In this document: in pieces, positions 43,225-54,205 of the stretch
Position numbering within the stretch: the stretch's first letter is position 1
How the letters are laid out: the number at the start of each line of letters is the position of its first letter
Translations under genes and position numbers: made by a program
From: Hyperoodon ampullatus
Taxonomy: Eukaryota; Chordata; Mammalia; Artiodactyla; Ziphiidae
Assembly (NCBI GenBank): GCA_949752795.1
Contig: OX457057.1
Location: forward strand, 10,592,632 to 10,656,631
Length of the DNA: 64,000 nt
Reading direction: 5' to 3'
Notes under the pieces: model-generated
Seen by the model: only the letters and a program-made list of their open reading frames with translations
Databases searched by the model: none
Told to the model about the DNA's origin: nothing

Positions 43225-43660
43225 GAAATGGAGAACATTCTGTCTCAATAAATATTTACTAACGGTCTCCTGTGGGCTAAATGCTGGAGCTACTGAGACC
43301 ACAAGCATGGTGGCTCAGTGTTTGCCTTCTGGAATATTCTATTCTAATAGCGGAAAGGAGACAAGTACCTGGATGATGATAAATTAAGACAGAAGATGAT
43401 AAGGGCCAAAGGAAAGAAAAGAGAATGAACCATTCAGGAAAGGAGAAGATTCTGTTCCAGGAATTACTTGTTCAATTGCTTGTTGGTTGGTTCATTTGTT
43501 TTACAAGCATTCCCTGAGTTATAGGTCATGCGTGAGAGATATAAATGTTTATAAAAAGTGGTCCCTGCCTTTGCGAAACTCATGAGCTAGTGTAGGAGAC
43601 AAATTGTTTTAATACCATGTGGCCAGGGTTATAATCAATGCATGCTCAACGAGGCTGCCC
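43225..43660 (+). repeat. Ancient dispersed repeat, family unassigned
   Basis: 'aataaatatttactaacgg', 'ctgtgggctaaatgctgg' and 'gtccctgcctttgcgaaact' then 'catgagctagtgtagg' fit the same family as at 28880. Confidence 0.45.
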
Positions 43661-43689
43661 GTGTGTGAAACCTGGTTCTAAGTGCACAG

Positions 43690-43905
43690 TTTCTCAGCCT
43701 TGGCACTGTTGACACTTTGGGCCAGATAATCCTTAGTTGTGGGGCTGTCCTGTGTATTGTAGGATGTTTAGCAGCATCCCTGGCTTCTACTCTCTAGATA
43801 CCAATAGTATCCCCCTCCATCCCCCAGTGTGACAACCAAAAATGTTTCCAGACATTGCTAAATGTCCCCCGGGGGACAAATTTGTCCCTGGTTGAACCAC
43901 TGCTT
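43690..43905 (-). mobile_element. MER5A-like hAT-Charlie MITE
   Basis: 'cagtttctcagccttggc', 'actgttgacactttgggcc', 'ttgtaggatgtttagcagc', 'atgtttccagacattgct' and 'ccctggttgaaccactg': a nearly complete reverse copy, better preserved than that at 5407. Confidence 0.9.
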
Positions 43906-44085
43906 TAGAATTGACAGTGTGACCTAAGGTGAACTATTTAATTTGTAGCTGTCTCAGTTTTCTAACCTATAAAGTAGGGACAAAATAAGACCTATATCAT
44001 AGGCTTATAGCAAGGATTGTGTGCACAACTCTTAGAATATCAGCTGGTACATAGTAAGCACTCAAGAAATGTAAGTGGCAATTGG
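43906..44085 (+). repeat. MIR SINE
   Basis: Sense MIR: 'tgacctaaggtgaactattt', 'gtctcagttttctaacctat', 'gtacatagtaagcactcaag'. Confidence 0.85.
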
Positions 44086-44879
44086 TGTCCTTTCAGGGCA
44101 GGGAAAGGCTGTGACACATGGTTTGCATTGGACAAGAGCCTGCACTTGATGAAGATCTGAGTATATGATCCATGTGTCGAGGGGCTTTGGGATATAAGAC
44201 ACACACATGTTGACTGGGTGAGTGAGTGATGATTATGGGGAGCCCTGAATACCAAAAGGAAGAAATCTGAGCTCTGAGTCTGGAGGTGACAGGGGTCTTG
44301 AAAGTTTCTGAGCTGTATTTAGTGGGGAGTGAGGGTTTCTCAGGCATCTGTACAGGGAGGCCCTTCTGCCTCCATTGTGTCACCCGAGAGGGCATTTGCT
44401 AATGGTTCCATGCAAACCTAAACCCATTCAGTGCCACCCCAACTCCTTGCTGTGGCTCCCCAGCAAGTAGACTTGGAGTTCTTTTGCCAGGAACAGGATG
44501 CATCATAGCACTGGGAGTCTGGTGCTGCTCTTAGGAATCTCCATTCTCCTAGTCAACAGGACTGAGGGAAAGGAGTGTTACTGTTTACAACAGAAAATCA
44601 GCCCTCAAGGGTGTATCCTGTACTCAATTCTGCAGAAGAGAATGTTAACCCCTCACTTTCTGGGGGAAAAAATTGCTACTGAGTCTGTTTTTTTTTTCCC
44701 CTAGAGTCATAATTATCCCCTCTACTGTCTAGTCTTTTTGTCCTGGTCAAGCTAACCTGCTTTCTATTCCCTCCATCACCACCCTAGTCCCAGTTCATAG
44801 TTTTTACACTTTTCTCAGGGACTCATCCAAGGCAAGTGGGCAGCCTTTAGAAGCTAGAAAAGGCAAGGAAACAGATGAC
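44086..44879. other. Unassigned DNA with one small signal-peptide-like frame
   Basis: A 68-codon plus-strand frame at 44498-44704 has A at -3 of its ATG and a hydrophobic N-terminus ('SLVLLLGISILLVN') followed by Cys residues, as in small secreted proteins. No clear splice donor, no conserved spacing of Cys and no neighbouring exon was found, so I do not call a gene. Confidence 0.2.
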
Positions 44880-45047
44880 CCCTGGAACCTCCATAAATGA
44901 CTCAGCCCTGCCGACACCTTGATTCTAGCCCTGCAAGACTCACGTCAGACTTCTGACCTCCAAATTGTAAGATAGGAAGTTTGTACCATTTTAAGCCACA
45001 AAGTTTGTGATAGCTTCTTACAGCAACAAGAGGAAACTAATACACCA
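44880..45047 (+). mobile_element. MLT1-type LTR 3' end
   Basis: 'ttttaagccacaaagtttgt', 'gatagcttcttacagcaac' and 'aagaggaaactaatac' make a classic MLT1 3' terminus. Confidence 0.8.
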
Positions 45048-45175
45048 CCCTTGTATCACTGATGAGGATAGACACAGGTTTAGAGAAGCTCTGAGGTTGT
45101 TTGCTCATGGTCACACAGCAGGTGAGGGAGAATCTGAGACACAAATAAGTCTGACTCCAAAGTCCATGTTTGTCT
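45048..45175 (-). repeat. MIR SINE
   Basis: Reverse MIR: 'actgatgaggatagacacag', 'catggtcacacagcaggtg', 'gtctgactccaaagtcc'. Confidence 0.8.
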
Positions 45176-45699
45176 TGAGACACCGGGCTGGAAGCAGTCT
45201 TTCTCAGACACAGTGGGGCACCCAGGTGACTATGGTCCTGTCCCATGTTACACCATCAAGTCTCTCAAATGTAAACAAACATGTGAACAAACAGAAAGCA
45301 TTCAGATTTGAAAATCAACTCTCAAAGCTAGAGCTAGTTGCAGAAGGGGACTTGCATGTTTAGAATTCTTAGTAGTTTATGGCCCATGAGCTCTTTCATT
45401 TGGGTATGTTTAGAATGTGATTGAGGTTACAGCCTCAATCCCTGCATGGGCCAGTTATGTTTGCCCTGTGATATGGGGTCTGTCTGTGGTCCTGACTCCA
45501 GTTTGCCTCTAAATACAAGGATGCATGCAAATTGCCTAACATATCATAGGTGCTTAGCAAATGCGCATCCTTTCTCCATCCAGCAAATCTGCGTTTCGTA
45601 AGGAACGGATGAAGAGAGCCAATGAACAGGTAGGATCCATTCTCATTGCTGGAAAGGCAACTCAAATGATATGTTAATGATGGGCTAGGCTTTGGTGTT
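45176..45699. other. Unique DNA
   Basis: No gene or recognised repeat, apart from an L2-like scrap near 45530 ('catcataggtgcttagc'-type text). Confidence 0.35.
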
Positions 45700-45800
45700 T
45701 CTTCCAGAACATATACTCCATGAAGGCAGGGATTATTTTTGCCATTTTTATTTCTCTGCTATATACTTAGTGCCTGGCCCTTGTATATTTTGAAAAAAAC
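45700..45800 (+). repeat. L2 LINE 3' fragment
   Basis: 'atactccatgaaggcaggga' then 'tatacttagtgcctggccc'. Confidence 0.65.
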
Positions 45801-45814
45801 AAAGGTAACTAGAG

Positions 45815-45935
45815 CTCTAGACTAAGAGTCTCATGGACATGGATTCAAGTTCCAGTTTTGCCACTTGCTTGCCTTTGAGCAAATCTCTTCTCTAAATTTC
45901 TTCACTTGTAATGGAGAAATAAATGTTACTTTTTT
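45815..45935 (+). repeat. MIR SINE fragment
   Basis: 'catggattcaagttccagtt', 'ttgccacttgcttgcctttg' and 'tttcttcacttgtaatgg' follow the sense MIR order. Confidence 0.75.
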
Positions 45936-45999
45936 TGTGCATCTTTTGGGGCTTGGGGCCAGGTACCTAGCTATTTCACTTAAAATTTTTTGTAATCAT

Positions 46000-46180
46000 G
46001 ATTTATGAGATATTACTATGTGCTGAATATTATATTGGGTATAATGTAAGCATTAGCTCATTGATCTACTCAAAAGCCATGAGGCTCAGGGAGGTGAAGT
46101 ACCTCACCCAAGGTCACATACATAAAAGTGGCAGAGCTGTCTGACTCCAAAGCCTGGACTTTCTTCCATTCCCCTAAAGT
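46000..46180 (-). repeat. MIR SINE
   Basis: Reverse MIR: 'tgaggctcagggaggtgaag', 'tcacccaaggtcacatac', 'gtctgactccaaagcctgg'. Confidence 0.85.
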
Positions 46181-47029
46181 GTAAATTATTAAAGCGTAGA
46201 GAGACTTGCCTTATGTGTGGTCTTTAAGCGCATCCATGCATTTAATAGCACTTGATGGGGTCTCAAAAGGACATACCCCTAAACTTCATGTAAATCTCAC
46301 CCATCCACATATTATTTATGAATCTATTATCACAGGTCTGACTCTCCATACACAAACTCATTCTCTTAATTTTCTATACCCCAACTTCATTTTATATTCT
46401 GAGCCCACAGTCCTTCCTGGCTTTCTTCATGCTTTGCAGGTCATTTTGCAATTCTGATGCCTTGAGCAGCACTGAGGAATTTGGGTAGGAGGTTTCTCAT
46501 CTGGTCCTCTGTCAACTGTCCATATATGTTGCCTTTGAGCCGTCCATGGTCTCTGTCCTCATAGACTGCCCCCCTTCCTGCTACCTCCATGCCCAGATGG
46601 AGATGTATGAGAGCCCATCCTCTTGCATATACCTCAGCTGGGCCATAGCTCTTTCCTCTCCCACACTACTTATCCTCCCCCATCCCATAGGTCTTATACA
46701 GAAGCAAGGAGCTGGTCCTCTTGGCTCTAGTGAACCCCATACAGACCCTCTCTCATACCTCCTTCCTTCTCTCCAGGGAATCCTCCTTTAGTCTGGGGGA
46801 AATCCTTTCCCTTCCAAGTTTCTTTGAGATTTTCTGCTTTACTTCTAAATCCACTAAGAGCTTAGGTCTTAGTAAAAACAAAACCAGGAAGACGTGGGCT
46901 ACTGCCCTCTTGTTCTTTCCTATGTACCTTCCCTAAGGTAGTGGTCATGAGAAAGGGAAAATATATGATGATGAAGAAGGAAAAATCCTTCTTCGTCTGT
47001 CAGAAGGAGAAGAGGGACCTAGTTTAGAT
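46181..47029. other. Unique DNA
   Basis: No gene is supported. Two overlapping plus-strand frames at 46206-46457 and 46546-46791 have no recognisable motif. Confidence 0.35.
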
Positions 47030-47240
47030 AGAATGAATGGTCAGAAAAGGCCTGTCTTAGAAGATGATATTTAAGGTAATATTTATGGGATGAAAAGGAG
47101 CCAACATGGCAAGAGAGGGGTGAACAGGATTTTCCAGGCAGAGGGACAGCATGTGCGAAGGTCCTGAGGCAGGAAACACTTTGGAATATTCAAAGAACTG
47201 AAAGATTGCTAGTGTTGGCAGCAGCATAAGACGAGACTAG
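47030..47240 (+). repeat. Ancient dispersed repeat, family unassigned
   Basis: 'attttccaggcagagggac', 'agcatgtgcgaaggtcctg' and 'aggcaggaaac' recur in the copies at 12640 and 30120. Confidence 0.5.
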
Positions 47241-49189
47241 AAGTATTACTATGATGCTACCTCAAATAACTGCTTTGGGATTAAGAAAAGATAGAAGTTT
47301 CAACCTCTTTAATGCTCTGGGAATTTAGAAGGAGGAAGTGGGTTTTGTGGTTGGATTATAAGTATCTCTGAACCTCAATATTCTATGATACAATGGTCCT
47401 TCTATCATGTTCTCCCCAATGCAAGGAAATTAGGAGGGGTGGCTCTAGGAGATGATGAAAACATCATTCTAGAGTTCCTTCAGGGCTAAAACTCCTTGAT
47501 GGTGGTCTGTTTCTGGGGAAGCATCTTGCAATACACTTTAAATCCCTTCATTGAGTCGTGACAATAAGGACCACTTCCCCTGCTTTCCTCTGCTTAGTTT
47601 GGAAGAGCCAGGACCAGTTTCTAGCAGTATAACCTCAAGTCATTACCTTTCATTCTTTCAGATACAATTTGGTGGAAAAATTTTTGCCTCCCTCTTTTAA
47701 ACTCCCTGACTTCTCACCATCTCGAAAAAAGGTTTGAATTTCCATGGTTCTGTAGTTCTTTTAAGAGTTATAGTTTCATGTTCTCAATTTATAAGAGCTA
47801 CAAAGACTAAAGCTCCAACTGCTTCTAGAATATTTTATCATAATGTTGGCTATGTCATTTCAGAGCCATGTCATCAGACTGTACTTGTTCAGATCAAGGT
47901 TTAATTGAAGAGTTTGTGGAAGGCAATGGCTCTGCAGTCTCTGTTCTGAATTTTTCGAGGGCAGAGACAATGTGCCTAGCTTCTCTTCTTCCTACCCACT
48001 GTCCTCAGGCAGCCTGGGGCAGTTAGATGAAGGACTCGTGTAACTCTTTAAAGGAGAAACTGTGTCTGAGACCTGGTTGGAGTCTTCAGTCCTGCCTGGA
48101 GGTTCATCAAACAAAGGCTTTCCTCATTCTTCCTCTATCTGACTCTCTCATGGGAGATGTGCCAGTCTGCTCTCCACTGGACATCATGGAAAACCTCTCT
48201 GCCCTTGGCTGGGGAGGACCATTTCTTCTTGGTTTACTTTTCTTTCTTGCCTTTGCTTAAGCAGTAAAGTCTGCCAAGTGGCTGGTGCCACCTGCAGGGC
48301 TTCTCAATGTTATTTAAAGAACCAGACTCCTTTTCCATCGCGGTCGTATTAATTTCCTAAGTCTGGATACATCGCCAGCTGGTTTCCTAATAATCATCAT
48401 GCACATTTTCTGGAGTACGACATAAACTTCCAGGCAAGTGAGTCCCAAACACTCACCCTCAAATGGGCTTTTTTACAGAGCATTTGAAGGAGCATTGCAT
48501 GGTCTGGTTGTAAGGAGGGCTCTTACTGGTTTGTGGTCTGGGCTTTCTTGGAACCACTTGCTGTATCTGTAACAGTGGCCCTATCAGAGCCCTCAGCAAA
48601 CACTCTTAGGATACCTTCTAAGTGAAATTCAGGGGACATCTTGCTGCCATATAAATAGGCACATACGTTACACATGGTGCCAAGTAAGTTAGTGTCACTT
48701 CTGGAAGTGAAAGAAAATGTGAATGATTATACTGGGTCACCAGGCATGAGCCAGGACTGTCTTGCACAAACTGGGACATTTGGTCCCCTTGCACAAGTCA
48801 CCTGAATCCTTGTCAGCTATTCCTAAGTGTGATCTGCTTTTGCAGTTAGTGCACAGACATTCGGGGACAGGAGATGTGGGCTCAAGTCTCGTCCCTACCT
48901 CACACCAGTTTATAGCCTCTGACATATCAGTGAACCTTGCAAGCTCTGTATAAACTTTTCTCCTAGAGAAAAGTCTAGCAGTGTAGTGGATCCAAGAGGG
49001 GAGATGAAATGTACACTCCTAGTTGCCAGGAAATGGGGGAGTATAAACAATGAGTCAGAAATGGGCCATTCTAAACCAGTGGTTGTGTGTTGTGATATGG
49101 TGGTCTTAAGGCACTGGGGAACTGAGAGGAGAGACATCTATACCCAGCTGGAGAGAGAGTAGGAAAGGGACAATGGGAAGAGAGGTGTT
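47241..49189. other. Unique DNA, about 1.9 kb
   Basis: I see no known repeat, RNA gene or credible exon. Confidence 0.4.
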
Positions 49190-49680
49190 AAGGAAGGATT
49201 TCTGGATAGAAAGTGACCTATAAGACAAGCACTGAAGAATGACTAGGAGATTTTTAGGAAAAGCATCAGAGAAGGAAAAAAAAAAGAGCGAGACACACAG
49301 AAGGGCCAGAGTTGACAAAAGCCAAGCTGCAAAAGAGGATGGCATGTCTGATGAACTGCCAGTAGTTCAGAATGCCCATGGCATTGAATGTGACATCGAG
49401 GAAGCTTCTAGAACATATGTGAGACAATGCTGGGAAAGAGGCAAGCAGGCACACATCCTGAAGGGCTTTGAATGTCTCCCAAGGAAGGCTTGGATTCCAT
49501 CCTAAGGGTGATGGGGAGCTTTGATACCTGTTGATGTGTAGCTCCCCCAACAGAAAACAGAAACTCCATGGTGGCAGAGACCTGCCATCTTGTTCGCCAC
49601 AGTGTTCTTAGGAGCCCTGTGCCTGGTACACAGCAGGTGCTTACTGTGGATACATGTGTGTCAGGAGAATGCGTAGATCG
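49190..49680 (+). repeat. Ancient dispersed repeat followed by an L2 3' fragment
   Basis: 49190-49520 ('cacatcctgaagggctttga', 'ggcttggattccatccta', 'gggtgatggggagctttga') is the 3' part of the unassigned family. 49545-49680 ('actccatggtggcagagacc', 'gtgcctggtacacagcagg', 'tgcttactgtgg') is L2-like. Confidence 0.5.
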
Positions 49681-49787
49681 AAGGGGATTAAGCAGGGGCC
49701 TGAGTACAACTTGTCTGGTAAACAAATGGGCCTTATGGGTAAGAGGTGGGAAAGCTGGATGGAGCTTCCAGAGAATGTGGAATTAAG

Positions 49788-49987
49788 AGCACAGGTGGGG
49801 CTTCCCTGGTGGCACAGTGGTTGAGAATCCGCCTGCCGATGCAGGGGACACGGGTTCGTGCCCCGGTCTGGGAAGATCTCACATGCCGCAGAGCGGCTAG
49901 GACCGTGAGCCATGGCCGCTGAGCCTGTGCGTCCGGAGCCTGTGCTCTGCAACGGGAGAGGCCACAACAGTGAGAGGCCTGCGTACC

Positions 49988-50022
<35 letters not shown>

Positions 50023-50030
50023 CACAGGTG
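49788..50030 (+). mobile_element. CHR-2-type SINE with pure A tail and TSD
   Basis: Body 49798-49989 ('gggcttccctggtggcacag' to 'ctgcgtaccgc'), followed by about 32 uninterrupted A. 'agcacaggtg' flanks it at 49788-49797 and 50021-50030. The pure tail and intact TSD mark it as one of the youngest insertions in the window. Confidence 0.96.
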
Positions 50031-50799
50031 TATGGGGGGAGGAGGGAGAATAGACAGTCAGAAGCCAAGCCTGGGAAATGATGGGAAATGTCAGTGCTTT
50101 AAGGTTGCCTGCCGCTAATCACCCAAACTGAGTTCCCCAGGTGACTGAGCTGGTTGTCCGCTTCTGCTTGGATGGTGTAGTTTGGAAAGCCCTATAGGTC
50201 TGGAAATCCTCAGGCAGCAGAGGGAAACCTGTACACTCTGCTTCCTGAGGAGCTTGTCCCGGTGAGTCCCTATCCCAGGTGTGGGCAGATCTCATCATCC
50301 CCAGGAATCCTGGCTCCTGGCTCAGCTTCCATCCTGCCCTGTGCTGGCCAATCCTTACCATCACTCAGGCTTGCCAGTGGCCACTGAGGGGACAGACAGC
50401 GTGACTCATTTAGCCTCCAGGTCAAGAAGGTGGGTGTTGGGGAACAGGCCGGGGGCCCTGGGTGGGCCTTGGTTGTAACTTTTAAATGTTCATACGTGAC
50501 GGGCATAGAGATCCATTTGTGCTCCTGTCCTGGGCTCTGCAGATCTTATGATGAGACCTACTCTGACAACAGAGCACTTTGAGTGGGATTTCATGCAATG
50601 CTGTGATGATATTGCAGACTTCTCATCGGGGCAACCATTCAGCATCACTCTTTGTTTTGATAGCACAGTAAAGCTCCTGAAGACACATGGGTGGCAAAGG
50701 AACAGTGGATTTTTGGAGGCATTGTGCTGGGGTGGATGTTTGTTGGCATCATTTTGGCAGGTTCTGAAACCTTAGAACAGAAGGCATAAGGCTTTCATG

Positions 50800-50801
<2 letters not shown>
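50031..50801. other. Unique DNA
   Basis: No gene or repeat is recognised. Confidence 0.4.

Positions 50802-50841
<40 letters not shown>
50802..50841. repeat. (CA)n microsatellite
   Basis: About 20 uninterrupted CA units. Confidence 0.97.
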
Positions 50842-50843
<2 letters not shown>

Positions 50844-51649
50844 GAAACCAGAAGTAGACAGCATTTTAGGGTAAAAGAGGCTAATGCATTTTGAAACAGG
50901 CACTGCCATAAAGATTGCTCGCCTTTGAAAGCTAAAAGCACGATTTGAATCTTTTGTTTTTCTTTTAAGCGCACATAAGCTACCGTTATTCTAAAATCCG
51001 GGCCAAATCAGAAATGCATTAAAAAAAAGAAAGCCCCCAAGGAAAACTGCTTCAAATAGCACATAAAAGCTAATGTCTGATCTCCCAATTACTCCAGCAG
51101 GTTCCAACCAGTACCTAATGCTCTGGACTTGTACAAGAGCTGGGCTTGGCATCTTCCTGGCAGTCTACAGCTCTGCTGCCAGCATGCTAGTGACTTATCT
51201 CAAAGTAGGAAGGGAACGGGTCATCTAATCCTCATTCCTGCTTCTGGGGAGGTTGGGGGTCTTTTGCCCAAAGACAGTGGGATTTGCTTTAATTTCTAGG
51301 CAGGAGAACAGCTGTTAATTTGTGGTTAGAATGTGGTTTTGGTCCTTAACCATCAGAAAACCCTTCGTTGCACAAGGGCTCTGAGTTGTGCTTCATTTGC
51401 CTTTAGTTGTAGCCCTCCACTTGCTTCTGATGCTGGAAGATGGTAGGACTGCCGGGCTGTTTGAGTGAATGTGGGTAATTGGTAGGTGGGAGTTTCTTAT
51501 CACTTTCCCTACAACCTTCTTACTAGTCAATGTGTTATAGAAAAGTAGATTTCAGACTGAATTCTGCTGCATGTACAAAGATGTATAAGCAACCAGGCAT
51601 GGAAACAGTCGAGAACCTGGGTCTATAAGCTCACCCAAGTCCTTGCTTT
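50842..51649. other. Unique DNA with a possible conserved block
   Basis: About 50880-51080 is repeat-free ('actgccataaagattgctcg', 'gcgcacataagctaccg') and could be a conserved non-coding block. The evidence is weak. Confidence 0.3.
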
Positions 51650-52250
51650 CTGCCCTTATGTGTTCTAACAAGGACCTTGAGCAGAAGAAACTAATTTTGA
51701 CTCAGCTTAAATGTCACTTGCTCTGAAACACCTTCCTTGACTCTCCGCTTTCAAGTAGCTCCCTTTCCCCCCACCCCCAGTTACTGGGTGACTACCATAT
51801 TACACAGTTTTACTTCCTCCGTATCACAGACCACTACTGAGTATCATTTATTTATTTGTTTATTTATTTGTTTATTTGTTTGTTTATTTATTTGGCGGTA
51901 CGCGGGCCTCTCACTGTTGTGGCCTCTCCCGTTGTGGGGCACAGGCTCCGGACACGCAGGCTCAGTGGCCATGGCTCACGGGCCCAGCCGCTCCGTGGCA
52001 TGTGGGATCTTCCCGGACTGGGGCACGAACCCACGTCCCCTGCATCAGCAGGCGGACTCTCAACCACTGTGCCACCAGGGAAGCCCGAGTATCATTTATT
52101 TGCTCAGTTTTCCCCCTGCCTCTCCCCCTCCCCCAAGTAAGACCCATGACACTAGGGCTTGCTGTCTTGTTGACTGCTGTAAACAGAGCCTGCACCATGC
52201 CTGGCCCACGGTAGCCCTGAGTACATGTCTGTTGAATGAATGAAAGACCT
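51650..52250 (+). repeat. L2 LINE 3' region, split by a CHR-2 SINE
   Basis: Left part: 'cagcttaaatgtcacttgct', 'ctgaaacaccttccttgac'. After the SINE: 'gtttgctgtct'-like text then 'gcctgcaccatgcctggccc' and 'tgttgaatgaatgaaag'. This is the usual L2 3' order. Confidence 0.75.
51839..52101 (-). mobile_element. CHR-2-type SINE with 15-bp TSD
   Basis: The (TTTATTTG)n-type tail at 51851-51893 leads into 'ggcggtacgcgggcctctca' and the full reverse body. 'gagtatcatttattt' flanks it at 51839-51853 and 52087-52101, with no mismatch. The A tail has diversified into TTTA/TTTG units. Confidence 0.95.
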
Positions 52251-52489
52251 CTTTCATGTTCATTCCTTTTGCTGATTTTACCGTCTGGGTATGACATAGA
52301 GTGTGACACTTTTCCACATCTTTTGGGAAGAGAGGTGAGAGCTATTTCAGCTGCACCGCTGGGGAGATTAAAGCTCAAAAGTTATTTCATGATGTTTCCC
52401 ACAACTGGAGGAATAGAACTGTAGATTTCCTACCAGCTCTCCCCCAAACAATGAGGTCCACAAAACCCCAATCGTCTGTCTGTGTTTGT

Positions 52490-52610
52490 GAACCTGCTAG
52501 ACCATAAGCTCCTCCAGAGTAGGGACTGAGGCTTATTTATCTCTGTATTTCTAGTGCCTGGCCTAGTACCCAGTGCTTAATGGGGGAGCTCTGTAAACAT
52601 TTGTTAAATA
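52490..52610 (+). repeat. L2 LINE 3' fragment
   Basis: 'gaccataagctcctccagag', 'agtgcctggcctagtaccc', 'aaacatttgttaaataat'. Confidence 0.7.
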
Positions 52611-53344
52611 ATATTGGCTTCTTCTGTCCTTCTGCACCCGTGCTGCCATGCTGCATCCTGGCTTCTGGGCTTGTCTCAGTATGTTTCCTGGACTCTTTTG
52701 GTCGACAGGAATCTCGCTCAAGCTTGCTAAGGAGTAAATAAGGGGGGAGGGATGAATTGGTTCAAACCCTGAGAGTTCTGGAACAACCACAGTGAGACCA
52801 GGGCTCTACCAATGTCATCAGGATTGGTTTTGCTTTATTTCCACCTCTCTGTGTTAGACAGATCCACCCCATGCGGGGGCCCTCTTCCTCCCAGCCAACA
52901 AACCCACAGAGAGAGGAGTTTTCATTCCCTAGTGTTGCAGGAAGACTATTTGAGATTGGCCTAACTCATCACACTCTTTCCTGACCAGTTATGGCTCCCT
53001 AGCACCTGGAAGGTACCAACTGACCAAGCTTGGATCACATGCCCACTTCTGGAGTCGGGGGTGGGGTGAAGCCCACTTTACACACCGGCAAGAGAGCAAG
53101 GAAGGGATGGGGTGTTCCGAAAGAAAAACCGCGATGCTCTTTCCAAACGTGTGGATGCAGGAGACCAAAAAACTGCAAGTGTCTTCTTGTCTACCAACCT
53201 CCTGCATCCTGAACTCTGTCTTAGAGACAAAGCTATCCCTATCTCGTCTAATAAATTAATCCACTTTTTGGAAGAAGCCACCCCTTCATTTACAAGTGAG
53301 CTTCAGTTTTATCATTGCTTCCTAGAGAGAGTGTTCTCACCTAC
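52611..53344. other. Mostly unique DNA, with a scrap of the 3.6-kb repeat
   Basis: 53005-53125 resembles the degenerate repeat at 3650-3790. No gene. A 121-codon frame at 53112-53477 shows no motif. Confidence 0.35.
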
Positions 53345-53433
53345 GTTTCTAACCTTTGGTTCCCAAGCACCAATCAGGAAATGTAACAGGGGAGGGGGAG
53401 TTGTCTCAGAATCTGCTGGGACACTTTTAAAAA

Positions 53434-54101
53434 CACAGGTTCTCACAGAGATGAACTTAGTTGCAAAGCAGAAATAGAGTCACAGATATAGGGAACAAAC
53501 TTATGGTTAACAAACTTAAGGTTATGGGAAGAGAGGGTGGGATGAATTGGGAGACTGGGGCTGACATATATACACAACTACGTATAAAATAGATAACTAG
53601 GGCTTCCCTGGTGGCACAGTGGTTGAGAGTCTGCCTGCCGATGCAGGGGACACGTGTTTGTGCCCTGGTCTGGGAAGATCCCACATGCCACAGAGCGGCT
53701 GGGCCTGTGAGCCATGGCCGCTGGGCCTGCGTGTCCGGAGCCTGTGCTCCGCGACAGGAGAGGCCACAACAGTGAGAGGCCTGCCTACCGCAAAAAAAAA
53801 TAGATAACTAATGAGAACCTACTGTGTAGCACAGGGAACTCTGCTCAATGCTCTGTGGTGACCTAAATGGGAAGGAAATCAAAAAAGAGTGGATATATGT
53901 ATCCGTATGACCGATTCACTTTGCTATACAGCAGAAACTAACACAACATTGTAAAACAACTATACTCCAATAAAAATTAATAAAAAAAAGGAAACTCAAA
54001 AAAAGAAACTAATGCAACATTGCAAAGCACCTATACTCCAATAAAAATTAACAAAAACTAAAACAAAACAAAACAAAACAAAAAACCCCCACAGATTCTC
54101 A
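53434..54101 (+). mobile_element. 5'-truncated L1 3' end with TSD and duplicated tail
   Basis: L1 3' UTR (53446-54089) in sense: 'acagatatagggaacaaac', 'tagcacagggaactctgctc', 'ctatactccaataaaaatt'. 'cacaggttctca' (53434-53445) and 'cacagattctca' (54090-54101) are a 12-bp TSD with one mismatch. The last 60 bp or so occur twice in tandem (about 53932-53990 and 54006-54052), each with its own AATAAA signal. A CHR-2 SINE is inserted at 53600. Confidence 0.9.
53586..53810 (+). mobile_element. CHR-2-type SINE inside the L1, with TSD
   Basis: Body 53600-53791 ('gggcttccctggtggcacag' to 'cctgcctaccgc') plus a short A tail. 'aaaatagataacta' flanks it at 53586-53599 and 53797-53810, with no mismatch. 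Confidence 0.95.
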
Positions 54102-54205
54102 GACCACACCCCAAAAGAGTTTATGGAAGTCTGTAGTGGGGTCAGGGATGTGCATTTGTAAAAATCTCATCATAGGATTTGAACATGCAACCAGGTTAGG
54201 AAGCC

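Larger units (their letters stand above)
53345..54205. mobile_element. hAT MITE split by a nested L1
   Basis: Left half to 53445 ('ctcagaatctgctgggacac', 'ttttaaaaacacaggttctc'). Right half from 54090 ('cacagattctcagaccacac', 'gggatgtgcatttgtaaa'). The halves match the MER5-related MITE plan and are joined by the L1's TSD. Confidence 0.65.
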
